Shown here in pieces: positions 1 to 9,585 of a stretch of DNA of 64,000 nt. The stretch is from Chroogloeocystis siderophila 5.2 s.c.1. GTDB taxonomy: Bacteria > Cyanobacteriota > Cyanobacteriia > Cyanobacteriales > Chroococcidiopsidaceae. Numbering within the stretch: the stretch's first letter is position 1; every line of letters begins with the position of its first letter. The notes under the pieces were generated by a model. That model was not told where the DNA came from, did no database searches, and worked only from the letters and a program-made list of their open reading frames with translations. Location: contig NZ_MRCC01000018.1 of assembly GCF_001904655.1 (NCBI RefSeq), positions 1 to 64,000 of the forward strand, read 5' to 3'. The position numbers and the translations under genes are program-made.

Positions 1-69
1 AGGATGGTGCGGACCCATGTTCAGCACCATAGGTTCCGTTCTCGTTTCAATTCTTTTAACGTAAGACAT
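1..69 (-). CDS. ndhH: NAD(P)H-quinone oxidoreductase subunit H (NdhH), 5' end only
   Basis: The first 23 codons of a gene that runs off the left edge. Read on the minus strand from an ATG at 69, they give MSYVKRIETRTEP followed by MVLNMGPHHP, the characteristic N-terminus of NdhH/NuoD. The frame is open to base 1. NdhH is a hydrophilic-arm subunit of the NDH-1 complex, which in cyanobacteria serves respiration and cyclic electron flow around photosystem I. The call rests on a short segment, but the MGPHHP block is highly diagnostic. Nothing can be said about the rest of the gene. Confidence 0.85.
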   Translation of the reverse strand, partial: MSYVKRIETRTEPMVLNMGPHHP

Positions 70-173
70 AAGTTTAAGTGGGTAAAAATAAACAAACTAG
101 TAGCTATTAACTATTACCCATGACCTATTGCCTAACTGTCTTGTAACTTCGTCCGATTTTTTGTATATTTTTG

Positions 174-1055
174 CTATTTTTGTAGGAGTTGTTTGGGGGT
201 CACGCCTACTATACGTTTAAAGTGTCGATTAAGATGGCTTTGGTTAGCAAAACCGACTTTGTAGGCAGTATCTGCGATCGCTGCACCTTGAAGAAGTAAC
301 ACTTTAGCACGTTCCACTCGAGTGCGAATTACGTACTGATGCGGAGTTAACCCGATTGACTGTTTAAACAAGTGACAAAAATAATGCGGACTCATCTGCA
401 CCACGGCTGCAAGTTCAGCTAAGCCCAAATCTCGGTCTAAATAGTCATTAATATAATCAACAACTTGCTGCAATTTGCGTTTTGATAAACCACCTGCATA
501 TTCGCGTATTGGTTTTCGTGCTGAATAGTGCTGTAATAGATGAACGCTTAAGGCGTTTGCCATTGTCTCCGCATAGAGACGACTGTTTTGATCGCTTGCA
601 AGTACTGTCTTTAGTGCTAAACCGATTTGAAAAACAAGTGGATCAGGTGTTGCAAAGTGTGGTATAATATCGACCTCTTCAGAGGTATCATCAACAGCGC
701 GAGCAAACGTATCTTTCTCAAGTGCTAAGAGAATGAAGTCGCCTTCAGCATTCCAACTTGCTTGAGTCGAAACATTTGCAGGAGCAATAACAATATCTCC
801 ACCAAATACTGCGTCTTGATGAAAGCGTCCATCTAATTTGCGATCTGCATGAATAGCATAATTACCGTGCGTGAAAATAGCAATTGAGTGCCAACGTGGA
901 CTATACATCTCAGGAACTTCATCCGCTGGCTGACACATATAGCCCAGCATAATGCCATCCCAACCCGCCTGAAAACTTGTGAGAATTGGTGGACGTGGGA
1001 AAATCTGTAAAACTTTATCTTCTCGATCCAGAACTAACGGGTTCTCATGTGGCAT
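174..1055 (-). CDS. AraC-family transcriptional regulator
   Basis: A 293-residue one-component regulator. The last ~100 residues form the two helix-turn-helix motifs of the AraC/XylS DNA-binding domain, including MSPHYFCHLFKQSIGLTPHQY and a C-terminal VGFANQSHLNRHFKRIVG block. The N-terminal ~180 residues are a poorly conserved sensing or dimerization region. The gene is transcribed away from selO, and the shared 200-bp spacer carries four TGTCTA repeats that could be its operator. It is a paralogue of the regulator at 43374-44246: the linker GGLSxRxLxQVxxYIN and both helix-turn-helix segments match closely. The effector is unknown. Confidence 0.9.
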   Translation of the reverse strand: MPHENPLVLDREDKVLQIFPRPPILTSFQAGWDGIMLGYMCQPADEVPEMYSPRWHSIAIFTHGNYAIHADRKLDGRFHQDAVFGGDIVIAPANVSTQASWNAEGDFILLALEKDTFARAVDDTSEEVDIIPHFATPDPLVFQIGLALKTVLASDQNSRLYAETMANALSVHLLQHYSARKPIREYAGGLSKRKLQQVVDYINDYLDRDLGLAELAAVVQMSPHYFCHLFKQSIGLTPHQYVIRTRVERAKVLLLQGAAIADTAYKVGFANQSHLNRHFKRIVGVTPKQLLQK

Positions 1056-1068
1056 TATCTTGAATCCT

Positions 1069-1132
1069 GTCTATTAATCATAATTGTCTATTCTTTTTTA
1101 CTTTCTCTGTCTAATAATCTTATATATGTCTA
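1069..1132. promoter_or_regulatory. Four direct TGTCTA repeats between araC-type gene and selO
   Basis: TGTCTA occurs at 1069, 1085, 1109 and 1127, with a related AGTCTA at 1159, all in the same orientation within the divergent spacer. Spacings are 16, 24 and 18 bp. Direct half-sites are the usual arrangement for AraC-family operators, so this is a candidate autoregulatory site. That role is inferred from position only. Confidence 0.35.
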
Positions 1133-1261
1133 GTAACCCTAAAGTGATAAACGTTATTAGTCTAGGCATTTGCACCTGTTGCTAAAATTTAAAGATTTGG
1201 GACAACTTCAGTAAGTAGAGGACAAAAGCTAGAGTAAAGGTTGAACACTGCCTTAGCTAAT

Positions 1262-2725
1262 ATGAGTCTCGCTGAAACACCCACAAGCCGAAATTCTTCT
1301 AACCCACTTCTCGCGCTTAACTACGAACCTGCTATAGAATCTTTAGGCGACGATTACTTTGATCCAGTTGTCGCAGCAGAATTTCCGACACATATTCTCC
1401 GCTTTCGCAATGATGCGCTACTCCCACTATTAAAGCTCGTTCCGCGAGCGGTTACAGACACACACTTCATTGAAGCTTTTGGTAAATTCCAAGGACGCGA
1501 ACCGTTATTAGCCCTACGCTATCACGGCTACCAGTTCGGTCAATACAACCCGTATTTAGGAGATGGTAGAGGTTTTCTCTACGGACAAGTACGGGCTACT
1601 GATGGCGAACTTTATGATTTTGGTACAAAAGGTTCAGGAACAACACCCTACTCGCGTAGCGCTGATGGTCGATTAACTCTCAAAGGTGGTGTACGCGAGA
1701 TTTTAGCTGCTGAAGCTTTGCATCAAATGGGTGTTCGCACTAGTCGCTGTCTTAGCCTGATTGAAACGGGAGAAGCATTATGGCGCGGTGATGAACCTTC
1801 CCCGACGCGATCTTCTGTAATGATCCGTTTTAGCCGATCGCACATTCGCTTTGGAACTTTCGAGCGCCTACACTACATCGAGCGTCCCGACTTAATTCAA
1901 AAACTCCTCAACCACGTTATCGAATACTACTATCCCTCAATTAGAGGCAAAGCTGACCAATACGCACTCTTCTATGCAGAACTCGTCAAACGTGTCGCCG
2001 AACTCACAGCCCAGTGGATGGCAGCAGGCTTCTGTCATGGAGTGCTAAACACCGATAATATGTCAATTACGGGTGAAAGCTTCGATTATGGTCCTTATGC
2101 TTTCATTCCCTCCTACGATCCGCTATTTACTGCTGCGTATTTTGATTACTATCGTCGCTACTGTTACGGCAGACAACCGAGTGTTTGTAAATTAAATTTA
2201 GAGCTTTTGCAAGAACCCTTACAAGCTGTCATTTCCCCTGAAGATATGGAAGTAGGTTTGTCAATGTTTGACGAGCATTACCATATAAAATACAGCAAAT
2301 TAATGTTGAAGAAATTAGGCTTTTCTCAGTTACCTGTTACTGAAGGAGAGGAACTTGTACAAACTACTATTCAACTTCTACAAGAAACACAAGTAGGTTA
2401 TCACGACTTTTTTAAAAAACTAACACAAGACTTTTCACCAAAATGGCAAGAAGATGCTAATTCAATTTTAGACACATCAGATTTACCTTGGGATACCTCT
2501 GCTGAATTACTAAAAAAATGGCGTAATTTATATCATAAATATTCGACAGAAATAACTCAGTTTGAAGAAACAAGTATAGCAAGACAACTTCAGCAAAGTA
2601 ATCCTCAAATTGCCCTACTTCGACCAGTCATTGAATCAGTTTGGGAACCAATCGCTCAAGAAGACAACTGGCTACCATTTTACGATTTATTAGGACAACT
2701 CACGAGATCTAGCAACATTATCTGA
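1262..2725 (+). CDS. selO: Protein adenylyltransferase SelO (YdiU/UPF0061 family)
   Basis: A pseudokinase-fold enzyme that transfers AMP from ATP to Ser, Thr or Tyr of target proteins. In E. coli it is linked to redox homeostasis. From the ATG at 1262 the protein has 487 residues, the family's usual length. Visible hallmarks are [12 protein letters not shown] (about residues 121-132, nucleotide-binding loop) and [11 protein letters not shown] (about 259-269), whose Asn and Asp bind Mg, followed by FDYGP. I prefer ATG 1262 (MSLAE...) because homologues start this way as far as I recall. A TTG at 1241 would add seven residues, and neither has a clear Shine-Dalgarno sequence. No C-terminal CxxC or selenocysteine is seen. 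Confidence 0.92.
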   Translation: MSLAETPTSRNSSNPLLALNYEPAIESLGDDYFDPVVAAEFPTHILRFRNDALLPLLKLVPRAVTDTHFIEAFGKFQGREPLLALRYHGYQFGQYNPYLGDGRGFLYGQVRATDGELYDFGTKGSGTTPYSRSADGRLTLKGGVREILAAEALHQMGVRTSRCLSLIETGEALWRGDEPSPTRSSVMIRFSRSHIRFGTFERLHYIERPDLIQKLLNHVIEYYYPSIRGKADQYALFYAELVKRVAELTAQWMAAGFCHGVLNTDNMSITGESFDYGPYAFIPSYDPLFTAAYFDYYRRYCYGRQPSVCKLNLELLQEPLQAVISPEDMEVGLSMFDEHYHIKYSKLMLKKLGFSQLPVTEGEELVQTTIQLLQETQVGYHDFFKKLTQDFSPKWQEDANSILDTSDLPWDTSAELLKKWRNLYHKYSTEITQFEETSIARQLQQSNPQIALLRPVIESVWEPIAQEDNWLPFYDLLGQLTRSSNII

Positions 2726-2807
2726 ATCGTTAAGCATCACTAATACAAGCTACTTTAATCCTATGAACCATTACTTCTTACCAACCTCACAAAGTTCAAA
2801 CTAACAT

Positions 2808-5303
2808 TTAGTCAATTGCTACTACCTCAATAACTTTCTCCCCAGGATTGAGTTCAGCAATGCGATCGCCTACACCATCTTTACCCCGAATCGTCACTTG
2901 AGCGACAGGTATCCGCACAACTCTTTGCGTATTTGTCACCAAAGCCACCTCATCAGTAGCCAACACCATTCCTGCTAAAGCATCTGATTTAGAAGTAAAC
3001 TGTATTGCCTGCGTCCCAATATCACCACGATTTCCCTGACGTAGCGTGCTTGCTGATACTCGTTTCGCCAATCCTGATTGTGACACCAACAGCACATTAT
3101 CGCCCAAGTTATCGAGCGCCACACCACCGACTAACTTTTCTTGCTTGCGGAGCCGCAATGCTTGTAAACCTACAGCAGTACGCCCCATAATCGGCAGTTG
3201 CTCATCATTTACAGGAAAACGCAACAGTCTCCCACCAATTGTAGCGAGAACCAAATTTTGTTCAGGTTGTACGACAAGCGCTGCTAGTAACTCATCATCA
3301 TCTTTAAACTTAATGATCGTTAAACCGCGATTGGTAATACTCAGAAACTCAGTCATCGCCAACCGCTTGATTTTTCCTAATTTCGTCAATAAGACAAGTT
3401 GTGTAGTTTCTGGATCATCGGGTAACAAGAATTGCGCTGCAACAGTTTCCGCAGCCGCCGAGTTAGGAAGCAAGCCAATTAATGGACTACCACGCTTTTC
3501 TCCGCGTCCTGATGTCGGAATTTCACCAACTTGTACCGGAAACACCTTACCGCTACTAGTTAATACAAGCAACGTTTGGTCAGTTTTGGCACTTTGAGTT
3601 TGAATCACACAATCATACTCAGAATTACCATTTTCCGCTTTTGATTTTCGGCTTCCACGTTGACCGTTTGGCGATCGCTTGACGTATCCCCGCTGCGTAA
3701 ACTCTAAAACCACTTCTTCCACAGGCTGTACATCGAGTGGTAAGGCTTGAGGTTTTGATTGAGTTTGTTTTTCTCCTACCTTTTTCTCTGGGATGGGTTG
3801 CACATTATGCGCTAACTTTGTGCGCCGCGCATCGCCAAACTTCCGCTTAAGCGATCGCAAATCTTTTTTGAGGGCTTTGAGTAACTCGCGGCGATCATTG
3901 AGTAACTTTTTTAAGTCTTGAATTTGTGTGTTTAAAGCTTCAAATTCTTTTTTGAGATTCTCCTGTTCTAAATTTGTCAGGCGACGCAGTGGCATTGCTA
4001 AAATAGCATCTGCTTGGGTTTCGGTTAAATCAAACCGACTTTGCAAGGTCATTTTGGCAGTACTACCATCACTCGCCTGACGTAAAATCGCAATCACGTC
4101 ATCAAGATGTGATAGCGCCCGCAGTAAACCTGAAACAATATGAACGCGGCTTTCGGCTTGATGTAACTGATGCGTATAGCGGCGATTCAATGTTTCTTCG
4201 CGGAACTTGAGGAATTCACGTAAGAGTTCGCGTAAACTTAACTGACGCGGTTGTCCATCAACAAGTGCTAATAGAATCGCCCCAAAGTTCACTTGTAGCG
4301 CGGTTTGATGATATAGATGCTGTAATACGTCTTGCGGATTATTGTCGCGCTTGAGTTCAATGACAACGCGCATTCCCGTGCGATCGCTTTCGTCGCGAAT
4401 ATCGGCAATACCCTCTAAGCGTCCTTGGTTAACTAATTCTGCAACTTTTTCAATCCAACCCGCTTTATTTACTTGAAACGGCAACTCAGTAATTACAATC
4501 GCTGTACGTCGCTTACTGCCACGTCCTCCAGGAACTTCTTCGACTTGCGCGACTCCTCGTAGCGTCATGCTGCCGCGTCCAGTGCTGTAGGCTTCGCGAA
4601 TGCCCGCTGTTCCGATGATTTCGCCACCAGTGGGAAAGTCAGGTCCAGGAATCAGTTCAAATAACTTTTCATCTGATAATTCTGGTTGATCGATCAGCGC
4701 AATCAAACCATCAACCAATTCTCCCAAGTTATGCGGCGGAATATTTGTTGCCATCCCTACTGCAATTCCTGCACAACCATTCAACAGCAGCACAGGTAAC
4801 TGCGCGGGTAGAACCACAGGTTCTTGCTGTGAATTGTCAAAGTTGCTGATAAATTCAATCGTTTCTTCGCCGATCTCCGCTAACAACGCCTCGTGGCTAA
4901 TCGGTGCTAAGCGCGTTTCGGTGTAACGCATCGCGGCTGGTGGATCGTTATCGACCGAACCAAAGTTACCATGACCTGCAAGTAAAGGATAGCGACTCGA
5001 AAAGTCTTGTACTAATCGCACTAGGGCATCGTACACTGCTTGATCGCCGTGAGGGTGATATTTACCAAGCACGTCTCCAACAACACGGGCGCACTTGCGA
5101 TAAGGGCGATCAGGAGTTAGCCCTAGTTCGTGCATCGCGTACAAAATCCGGCGGTGAACTGGCTTTAACCCATCACGCACGTCGGGTAATGCCCGCCCGA
5201 CAATCACACTCATGGCGTATTCAAGGTATGACCTTTGCATTTCTGTATGCAAAGCTGTGGGAATGACCTGTCCCTGCGAGAGAAGGTTTAACTGTTTCGC
5301 CAT
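2808..5303 (-). CDS. DNA topoisomerase (ATP-hydrolyzing) subunit A, GyrA/ParC type
   Basis: Type IIA topoisomerase breakage-reunion subunit, 831 residues from the ATG at 5303 (MAKQLNLL). An 18-codon in-frame upstream extension is unlikely to be used. The catalytic tyrosine is Tyr127 in [10 protein letters not shown] winged-helix, tower and long coiled-coil region (about residues 370-520) follows, then a six-bladed beta-pinwheel C-terminal domain. The quinolone-pocket loop reads [10 protein letters not shown], with Gln at the position of E. coli GyrA Ser83. The GyrA box is degenerate (GQRGSRKS rather than QRRGGKG), so this may be a topo IV-like paralogue rather than the main gyrase subunit. 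It has no gyrB/parE neighbour here. Confidence 0.9.
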   Translation of the reverse strand: MAKQLNLLSQGQVIPTALHTEMQRSYLEYAMSVIVGRALPDVRDGLKPVHRRILYAMHELGLTPDRPYRKCARVVGDVLGKYHPHGDQAVYDALVRLVQDFSSRYPLLAGHGNFGSVDNDPPAAMRYTETRLAPISHEALLAEIGEETIEFISNFDNSQQEPVVLPAQLPVLLLNGCAGIAVGMATNIPPHNLGELVDGLIALIDQPELSDEKLFELIPGPDFPTGGEIIGTAGIREAYSTGRGSMTLRGVAQVEEVPGGRGSKRRTAIVITELPFQVNKAGWIEKVAELVNQGRLEGIADIRDESDRTGMRVVIELKRDNNPQDVLQHLYHQTALQVNFGAILLALVDGQPRQLSLRELLREFLKFREETLNRRYTHQLHQAESRVHIVSGLLRALSHLDDVIAILRQASDGSTAKMTLQSRFDLTETQADAILAMPLRRLTNLEQENLKKEFEALNTQIQDLKKLLNDRRELLKALKKDLRSLKRKFGDARRTKLAHNVQPIPEKKVGEKQTQSKPQALPLDVQPVEEVVLEFTQRGYVKRSPNGQRGSRKSKAENGNSEYDCVIQTQSAKTDQTLLVLTSSGKVFPVQVGEIPTSGRGEKRGSPLIGLLPNSAAAETVAAQFLLPDDPETTQLVLLTKLGKIKRLAMTEFLSITNRGLTIIKFKDDDELLAALVVQPEQNLVLATIGGRLLRFPVNDEQLPIMGRTAVGLQALRLRKQEKLVGGVALDNLGDNVLLVSQSGLAKRVSASTLRQGNRGDIGTQAIQFTSKSDALAGMVLATDEVALVTNTQRVVRIPVAQVTIRGKDGVGDRIAELNPGEKVIEVVAID

Positions 5304-5563
5304 GAATTCTGTTCCCTGATTCCTAACAACAAAAAGCGTCGTGTAATTTATAAACAATGAACAATAGCATAAAGGATAAATTGCTTTTGCCAGTATTTCA
5401 GCGGTAGTCGTTGAGCAATTAGCAGTAGTATTATCCTTAGATTAGAGGCAACTATTTTATAACTTAAAATACCTCTTAATGTTTTTAATTAAGATGGTAG
5501 TCTTTGCCATATTAATAATCTGTTCATTTATGAATATTCAATAAACTTGAAGCAACTACTCTC

Positions 5564-5962
5564 ATGAAAACTGTATTGATTGTGGAAGACGATTTAATTA
5601 ATGCACGGGTTTTTTCCAAAATTTTGACTAAACGTGGTGGCTTGGGTGTCAAGCATACCGAAAATGTCGAAGAAGTGATGAAAATAGCCGCAGCGGGAGA
5701 AGCCGACATCATTTTGATGGATGTTTCGCTCTCGCGTAGCGTTTACCAAGGTCGAGCCGTTGATGGTATTAAGATTACCCAAATGTTGAAAGCCAATGCA
5801 CAAACTGCCAAATTGCCGATTATTCTGGTGACAGCCCACGCGATGGAAGGCGATCGCGAAAGTTTTCTCAAGCAAAGTGGCGCTGACGGGTACATTTCCA
5901 AACCTGTTGTTGACCATCAACAGTTTATCGAGCAAATTTTGGCATTGCTGCCAAAAGACTAA
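5564..5962 (+). CDS. Single-domain response regulator, DivK-like
   Basis: A stand-alone receiver domain of 132 residues with no output domain. The acidic pocket is Glu8-Asp9-Asp10, the phospho-acceptor is Asp53 (IILMDVS), the conserved Thr is in LVTAHAM and the Lys in YISKPV. The extended loop between the phospho-site and helix 3 (SLSRSVYQGRAVDG) is typical of cyanobacterial DivK/CheY-like proteins. Such proteins usually pass phosphate between hybrid kinases or signal by protein contact. No histidine kinase is adjacent, so the partner is unknown. Confidence 0.9.
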   Translation: MKTVLIVEDDLINARVFSKILTKRGGLGVKHTENVEEVMKIAAAGEADIILMDVSLSRSVYQGRAVDGIKITQMLKANAQTAKLPIILVTAHAMEGDRESFLKQSGADGYISKPVVDHQQFIEQILALLPKD

Positions 5963-6089
5963 CAATACCTGCGTTGTTTTCACTTAATTCCTCTACCGTA
6001 AGGAGTCTGATGCTACCCTTACCACAGTTATTAACCAGAACGATTCTAGTTTAGTACAAAAATACTATCAAAAATACTATTCTGGAGGA

Positions 6090-6128
6090 GCGAGTGGGAG
6101 TGTGCGGGGTGTGGGAGGTGTGGGAGAG
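6090..6128. repeat. G-rich low-complexity intergenic repeat
   Basis: A run of GTGGGAG / GTGTGGGAG-like units on the plus strand between the response regulator and the GNAT fragment. A similar G-rich run occurs at 62768-62818. Short reiterated units of this kind are common in intergenic DNA of large-genome cyanobacteria (STRR-like). No coding potential. Confidence 0.55.
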
Positions 6129-6171
6129 ATTTAATTATGATTTTTTACAACCCACCTACTCTACAACTCAA

Positions 6172-6471
6172 CTACCCTAATACCCTATCTAGAGCTTCTT
6201 GTAGTACTGGGCAAGTGGTAATTCCTAAAGCCGAGCTTGTCATAGGTGCGACTGCTGCGCAAACATCCTCAACAGCCTTTTGTTGACTCACACGCCAATC
6301 GGGATAAAGTTCTCGATAAACGTCAAAATCCATCATTTTCTCAATTGAATCAAAAACTGGTGTCCATGCTCGCAGCGAAAGGCGAATGACTTCATCAAGT
6401 TGCTGCACGTTGTAAGGTTCAATCCGTACTTCTATATGAACTTCAGTTAATAGACTTCCTGCATGAATCAT
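6172..6471 (-). pseudogene. Truncated GNAT N-acetyltransferase fragment
   Basis: An open frame of 99 residues. Residues ~13-70 match the N-terminal part of GNAT acetyltransferases (beta1-alpha1 region: VRIEPYN, then VIRLSLRAWTPVF, then YPDWRVSQQKAVEDVC). The acetyl-CoA-binding motif A (R/Q-x-x-G-x-G/A) and everything downstream are missing. After VEDVC the sequence becomes unrelated and stops within 30 residues. GNAT domains are ~140-160 residues, so this cannot be a functional acetyltransferase. It is most likely a 3'-truncated remnant. A short protein with a new role is possible but unsupported. Confidence 0.6.
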
Positions 6472-6484
6472 AGATGTCCTTCAA

Positions 6485-6602
6485 CTGAAGTCGGAGCTAC
6501 TCAAACTAAGTGTGCAAGGCAGCACTCTATTAAGTCATAGATTTATGAGTAAGCCCACTTCCGTGGACTTTATTTGTTTAGTAGCGAATTTATTCGCAAT
6601 TC
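6485..6602 (-). repeat. Dispersed structured intergenic repeat, copy A
   Basis: Copy A of an imperfect ~120-bp element shared with 17811-17940. Both begin CTGAAGTCGG, contain AAGTGTGC and a GC-arm hairpin, then a second hairpin (here CCAC-TTCC-GTGG), and end in TTTATTTGTTTAGTAGCGAA-like sequence with the palindrome GCGAATTTATTCGC. The hairpins are preserved although their arm sequences differ between copies. This is a palindrome-rich mobile or REP-like element, possibly derived from IS200/IS605-type ends (inferred). Confidence 0.6.
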
Positions 6603-6823
6603 TTTTCATGCAGGTGGTTTAATGTTTAAGATTTCCAAGCAATGAAGCTACTGAACCTTCTTAAAACCGACATTCAAATGAGTTTCTATCATAGTTTTGG
6701 TGGATTTCACTTCATGAGCGTGTTACTCAATTTGAAATTGCTCAAATAGTTGACTAAAGTCCTCGGTTGGACCTGCTAGTTCAACGTTTGTTCATTCATG
6801 ATGACCCATTTTTATAACTCATA

Positions 6824-8128
6824 TTATCTGCGATCACCCCTCGCTCCTCGCTCCCAACCCCTGCTTAGCTGGCTTCGCAGTTCTTCAATGTTGGCAAGTA
6901 ATTCAGCTTGTGAAATCGCACTTTGTTCTTTTGATGCCATCCACTTGAGTTTCACTGTGTGGTTTGCGGCTTCTTCGTCTCCTAAAATGAGACAAGCGAT
7001 CGCTCCACTACGATCTGCCCTGGCAAATTGTTTCTTAAAAGCACTCCCACTCAAATCGAGATCTACGCTAAACCCTGCTTGACGTAACTGCTGTGCTAAA
7101 ACAAGTGCCTGTGCTTCAGCCGCATCCCCGCGCGAAACAATGTAAAAATCCATGCTTGGTAGAGCAGGTTCCTGTAGTTTTTGGAGTAACAAAATTAGGC
7201 GCTCTAAACCAATTGCCCAACCAACCGCAGGCGTTTCAGGACCACCCAACTGCGCAACTAAACCATCGTAACGCCCACCGCCACAAACTGTTGCTTGCGC
7301 ACCCAAGTCATCCGACTGAATTTCAAACGCCGTATGTGTATAGTAATCGAGTCCGCGTACCAAGCGCGGGTTGAGTTGATAGCTGATTCCTAAATTAGTG
7401 AGTAGCTGCTGTACCTTGTCGAAGTGCTGCCGCGAGTACGTACCTAGGTGATCTAAAATACTAGGTGCATTTTGGGCGATTTCTTGCGTGCGTTTGTCTT
7501 TACTATCGAGAATCCGCAACGGATTGCGACTCAAACGCTCTTGCGAATCAGGATCTAATTCATCTTTGTACGGTGTTAAGTAATCTACTAGTGCTTGGCG
7601 ATAGGCGTTGCGATCTTCGAGATTACCCACCGAGTTGATATCGAGGTGAAGGTTTTTTAATCCCAAACTTTGTAAGATGTGTGTTGCGATCACAATCACC
7701 TCAACATCGGCTCGCGGATCGGCACTTCCCAACACTTCCACACCTAATTGATGAAATTGCCGCTGACGTCCTGCTTGCGGACGTTCGTAGCGAAACATGG
7801 GACCTGTATACCACAACCGTTGCACGCCGCCTTGAGTATACAAACTGTGTTCGATCAGCGATCGCACCACACCTGCTGTTCCTTCGGGGCGTAACGTAAT
7901 CGAGCGATCGCCGCGATCGCGAAACGTATACATTTCTTTACCTACCACATCGGTTGCTTCGCCAATACCCCGCTCAAATAACTCAGTTTGCTCAAAAATT
8001 GGGGTGCGAATTTCGCGATATGCTGCTTTGAGAAGAATATCTCGTGCTGTCGCTTCCACCTTTTGCCAGTACCCTACTTCCTCTGGCAATATATCCCGCG
8101 TTCCGCGTAATGCCTGAATTTCGCCCAT
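6824..8128 (-). CDS. hisS: Histidine--tRNA ligase
   Basis: Class II aminoacyl-tRNA synthetase charging tRNA-His, 434 residues from the ATG at 8128 ([17 protein letters not shown]). The frame stays open 30 codons upstream, but that stretch overlaps the preceding gene and is not conserved in type. Motif 2 is seen as [17 protein letters not shown]. The histidine-binding HisA motif is [14 protein letters not shown], and motif 3 is in GWAIGLERL. It is the last gene of a minus-strand operon with a small conserved protein and a PilP-like lipoprotein, starting 53 bp after its upstream neighbour ends. Confidence 0.96.
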   Translation of the reverse strand: MGEIQALRGTRDILPEEVGYWQKVEATARDILLKAAYREIRTPIFEQTELFERGIGEATDVVGKEMYTFRDRGDRSITLRPEGTAGVVRSLIEHSLYTQGGVQRLWYTGPMFRYERPQAGRQRQFHQLGVEVLGSADPRADVEVIVIATHILQSLGLKNLHLDINSVGNLEDRNAYRQALVDYLTPYKDELDPDSQERLSRNPLRILDSKDKRTQEIAQNAPSILDHLGTYSRQHFDKVQQLLTNLGISYQLNPRLVRGLDYYTHTAFEIQSDDLGAQATVCGGGRYDGLVAQLGGPETPAVGWAIGLERLILLLQKLQEPALPSMDFYIVSRGDAAEAQALVLAQQLRQAGFSVDLDLSGSAFKKQFARADRSGAIACLILGDEEAANHTVKLKWMASKEQSAISQAELLANIEELRSQLSRGWERGARGDRR

Positions 8129-8180
8129 CAACTGTTTATCTAAATTGCGTTTTTCAGTTACGGATCGCAAGAAAAAAATC

Positions 8181-8471
8181 TTACTGCGCAATTGCAGAGT
8201 TGAGTTTTCTAAATGCACCGTAACGATTCTGATAGTATGCCAAAATTTGCGCGACTCGTTGGTGACTTACCGAGTTAGCGTGTTGGTTGTACTGAATCCA
8301 CAACCCCCCAATTTGACTATGGTTGTAATCGAATTGCTGATAAGCTGCTGGATACAGCCCCGTTTCGACTCCATCAACCTGCTGCAAATGCGCGGCAATT
8401 TCTCGATAAACGGCTAACGGCAACCCAGGAAATTCAATTTCATCCTTTAATTGATTTTGATTCACTTGCAT
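8181..8471 (-). CDS. Small conserved cyanobacterial protein of unknown function
   Basis: A 96-residue soluble protein ([14 protein letters not shown]...) with no signal peptide, membrane segment or motif that I recognize. It is rich in Gln, Tyr and Asn in its C-terminal half. Its ATG lies 2 bp beyond the stop of the lipoprotein gene and its stop 53 bp before hisS, so it is almost certainly co-transcribed and possibly translationally coupled with the lipoprotein. The tight spacing supports a real gene. The function is unknown. Confidence 0.7.
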   Translation of the reverse strand: MQVNQNQLKDEIEFPGLPLAVYREIAAHLQQVDGVETGLYPAAYQQFDYNHSQIGGLWIQYNQHANSVSHQRVAQILAYYQNRYGAFRKLNSAIAQ

Positions 8472-8473
8472 GA

Positions 8474-9451
8474 TTAAAACTCTCCTGGACCAGGCGTAAC
8501 AGGTGGAGGTGATGGAATTGGAGTTGCATTAGGAACTGTAGGCGGATTAATGGGAACAGGTACAGGGGTAGGGATACTTGCTGGCGGTGCAGGTGACGTT
8601 ACTTCTGGTGGTACATCAGGTTCAGCTTCTTCCGATGGCGATGGAGTTGGTGTGGGAGTTGGTGCCGTTGCATCTGGAGTATCTGATTCGACAGCTTGCT
8701 CGCCAATCGCCTTGGCAACCTCAACGCCATACTGTTCTAAAATTACCACAGGTTCAATCCCAGGAGTCATCTCAATTCGTTTAACGAGAATTTCCCCGTT
8801 AGAAAGCCGTTGTCCAACACGGACGTAGCGACTTGTTCCCTCGTTGGGAACTTGCACGATCGCCTGTAACTGTTCGCCAATTTGAACGACACCAGAAACC
8901 GCGACTTTTCGAGCTAATTCAGGCTCAGGAATTGACGGTAAAGCGGGCGGGAAAGCACCCTCATCCGGTGGTGGGAAGGGAATACCGTTATCTGGCGCTA
9001 CTGGCGGAGTATTGACAGGTGTGCCTCCGTTTGCAGGCGAACTAGGAGGACGTGTAGCGATCACATCTGCACCCTGACCATTACGATTCCCTGTTGCTTG
9101 TGGAGTGGTTGTTGATGGCGATGCTGGGGTGTTACTTGGGCTAGCTGATTGTGAGGCGACTTGTGAGGAAGTTTCCCTAGATCTTGTCTGAATAAACAGC
9201 CCCGCAAAAGGATCTTGGCGACCAGTTTGTACTTGCTTGGCGCGTTGACTACCGTTAGTTGGTTGAATGAGGCTCGGAGAAACGGCGACGGTAGGTGATT
9301 GAGCGATTGTCGGCGGCGGAAATGGCTCCGCAGTTGGTGCGCTTTGTGCTTCCGGCGGCGGTGTTGAGCTAATATCTTCGCTGTTGTTGCCACAACTTGC
9401 GATCGGCAGTACTATCATTCCGAATGCGGCGAGCGCGGAAAGTTGACGCAT
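8474..9451 (-). CDS. Pro-rich lipoprotein with PilP-like C-terminal domain
   Basis: From the ATG at 9451 the protein has 325 residues. It begins with a lipoprotein signal peptide (MRQLSALAAFGMIVLPIASC, lipobox before Cys20). A long low-complexity Pro/Ser/Thr linker follows. A compact domain at about residues 170-240 (VSGVVQIGEQLQAIVQVPN, then RVGQRLSNGEIL) resembles the beta-fold of the type IV pilus alignment lipoprotein PilP. A second Pro-rich tail ends the protein. PilP links the inner-membrane PilN/PilO complex to the secretin PilQ. No other pil gene is nearby, so the pilus role is a suggestion, strengthened slightly by the neighbouring SigF-type sigma factor. Confidence 0.65.
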   Translation of the reverse strand: MRQLSALAAFGMIVLPIASCGNNSEDISSTPPPEAQSAPTAEPFPPPTIAQSPTVAVSPSLIQPTNGSQRAKQVQTGRQDPFAGLFIQTRSRETSSQVASQSASPSNTPASPSTTTPQATGNRNGQGADVIATRPPSSPANGGTPVNTPPVAPDNGIPFPPPDEGAFPPALPSIPEPELARKVAVSGVVQIGEQLQAIVQVPNEGTSRYVRVGQRLSNGEILVKRIEMTPGIEPVVILEQYGVEVAKAIGEQAVESDTPDATAPTPTPTPSPSEEAEPDVPPEVTSPAPPASIPTPVPVPINPPTVPNATPIPSPPPVTPGPGEF

Positions 9452-9585
9452 TGCCCTTACTCCAACACATTGATTATCAAAATTTCCTTCCAACCCGCTA
9501 CCTTTCAACATCTCAAATCCAGACTTCTGGTACTTTTATACCTTAGATTAGTTAAGCTACAGTACTTGAGTTGTCCGAAGATATT

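Noticed and set aside
8550-8828. Gly/Val-rich plus-strand frames inside the lipoprotein gene
   Set aside because: They are antisense shadows of its Pro-rich repeats.
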